Shown: positions 5,564 to 5,745 of the stretch, in pieces
How the letters are laid out: the number at the start of each line of letters is the position of its first letter
Position numbering within the stretch: position 1 is the first letter of the stretch
DNA from: CAZDXV01 sp964648705
GTDB taxonomy: Bacteria > Patescibacteriota > Minisyncoccia > Minisyncoccales > GWA2-38-27
DNA: 5,745 bases
Reading direction: 5' to 3'
Assembly (NCBI GenBank): GCA_964648705.1
Contig: CAZYOI010000038.1
Location: forward strand, 1 to 5,745
Notes under the pieces: model-generated
What the model saw: only the letters and a program-made list of their open reading frames with translations
The model's database searches: none
Told to the model about the DNA's origin: nothing
Translations under genes and position numbers: made by a program

Positions 5564-5745
5564 TTATTTATCCTCTTTTTTAGTTTTTTTATTTTTGGAA
5601 CCTTTTTTGGGTTTTTCTTCTGGTTGGGGCTCTTTTTCTTCTGTCTCCTGCCCTTCTACTGTTACTTCTTCTCCCTCCGGAGTCTTAACATCTATCTTCC
5701 ATCCTGTAAGCTTGGCTGCCAGTCTTACATTCTGGCCTTTCTTTC
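5564..5745 (-). CDS. nusA: Transcription termination/antitermination factor NusA, C-terminal end (partial)
   Basis: Only the last 59 codons lie in the window; the gene continues beyond the right edge and the open frame begins at base 5743. The visible protein starts KKGQNVRLAAKLTGWKIDV, the end of the second KH RNA-binding domain of NusA, where a GQNVRLA helix followed by L-x-GW is a family hallmark. After it comes a tail of about 40 residues made almost only of Glu, Lys, Pro, Thr and Gln, acidic first and Lys-rich at the end, closing with TAA. NusA binds RNA polymerase and nascent RNA and affects pausing, termination and antitermination. In most bacteria infB or ylxR follows nusA; here hppA follows after 21 bases without a terminator, so the two are probably co-transcribed. 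The low-complexity tail replaces the acidic repeat domains of the E. coli protein. The family call is firm; the tail's role is unknown. Confidence 0.93.
   Translation of the reverse strand, partial: KKGQNVRLAAKLTGWKIDVKTPEGEEVTVEGQETEEKEPQPEEKPKKGSKNKKTKKEDK

Overview
The window reads as a bacterial housekeeping segment with all recognisable genes on the minus strand. In transcription order (right to left) they are the 3' end of nusA, hppA (membrane pyrophosphatase), tig (trigger factor), clpP (protease subunit) and rny (ribonuclease Y). About 95% of the sequence is coding. No RNA gene, mobile element, CRISPR array or long repeat could be supported. I did not find an undescribed multi-gene system; the points of interest are the gene order and some residue changes in conserved motifs.

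Organism: GC looks to be in the low-to-mid 40s by eye. Proteins are rich in Lys/Glu. TAA, TGA and TAG all serve as stops, and no gene needs a recoded UGA, so the standard bacterial code fits. The NusA KH end, RNase Y and ClpP read like typical bacterial proteins. Small lineage-type changes (RNase Y DHQVQGSH and HHEEYP, ClpP HQV, a Lys/Glu tail on NusA), the absence of infB after nusA and of clpX after clpP, and the compact overlaps suggest a Candidate Phyla Radiation/Patescibacteria (Parcubacteria-like) genome. This is an inference from remembered family patterns, not a search result.

Layout: 5564-5745 is the nusA C-terminus, running off the right edge. A 21-base gap leads to hppA (3563-5542). 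hppA overlaps tig (2307-3563) by one base (TAATG), and tig overlaps clpP (1717-2310) by four bases (ATGA). No terminator separates these four, so they look like one operon that ends at a hairpin plus T-rich tract 15 bases after the clpP stop (1663-1702). The 145-base gap 1572-1716 holds that terminator, a weak candidate promoter and a ribosome binding site for rny (42-1571). rny appears to be its own unit and ends in a second strong hairpin terminator at 9-40.

How the genes work together: nusA acts in transcription elongation and termination, trigger factor folds nascent chains, ClpP degrades proteins, and RNase Y starts mRNA decay. hppA, an energy-conserving proton pump fed by the pyrophosphate that macromolecule synthesis releases, sits among them. 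The grouping is best described as growth-linked expression and quality control; no direct physical partnership is shown by the sequence.
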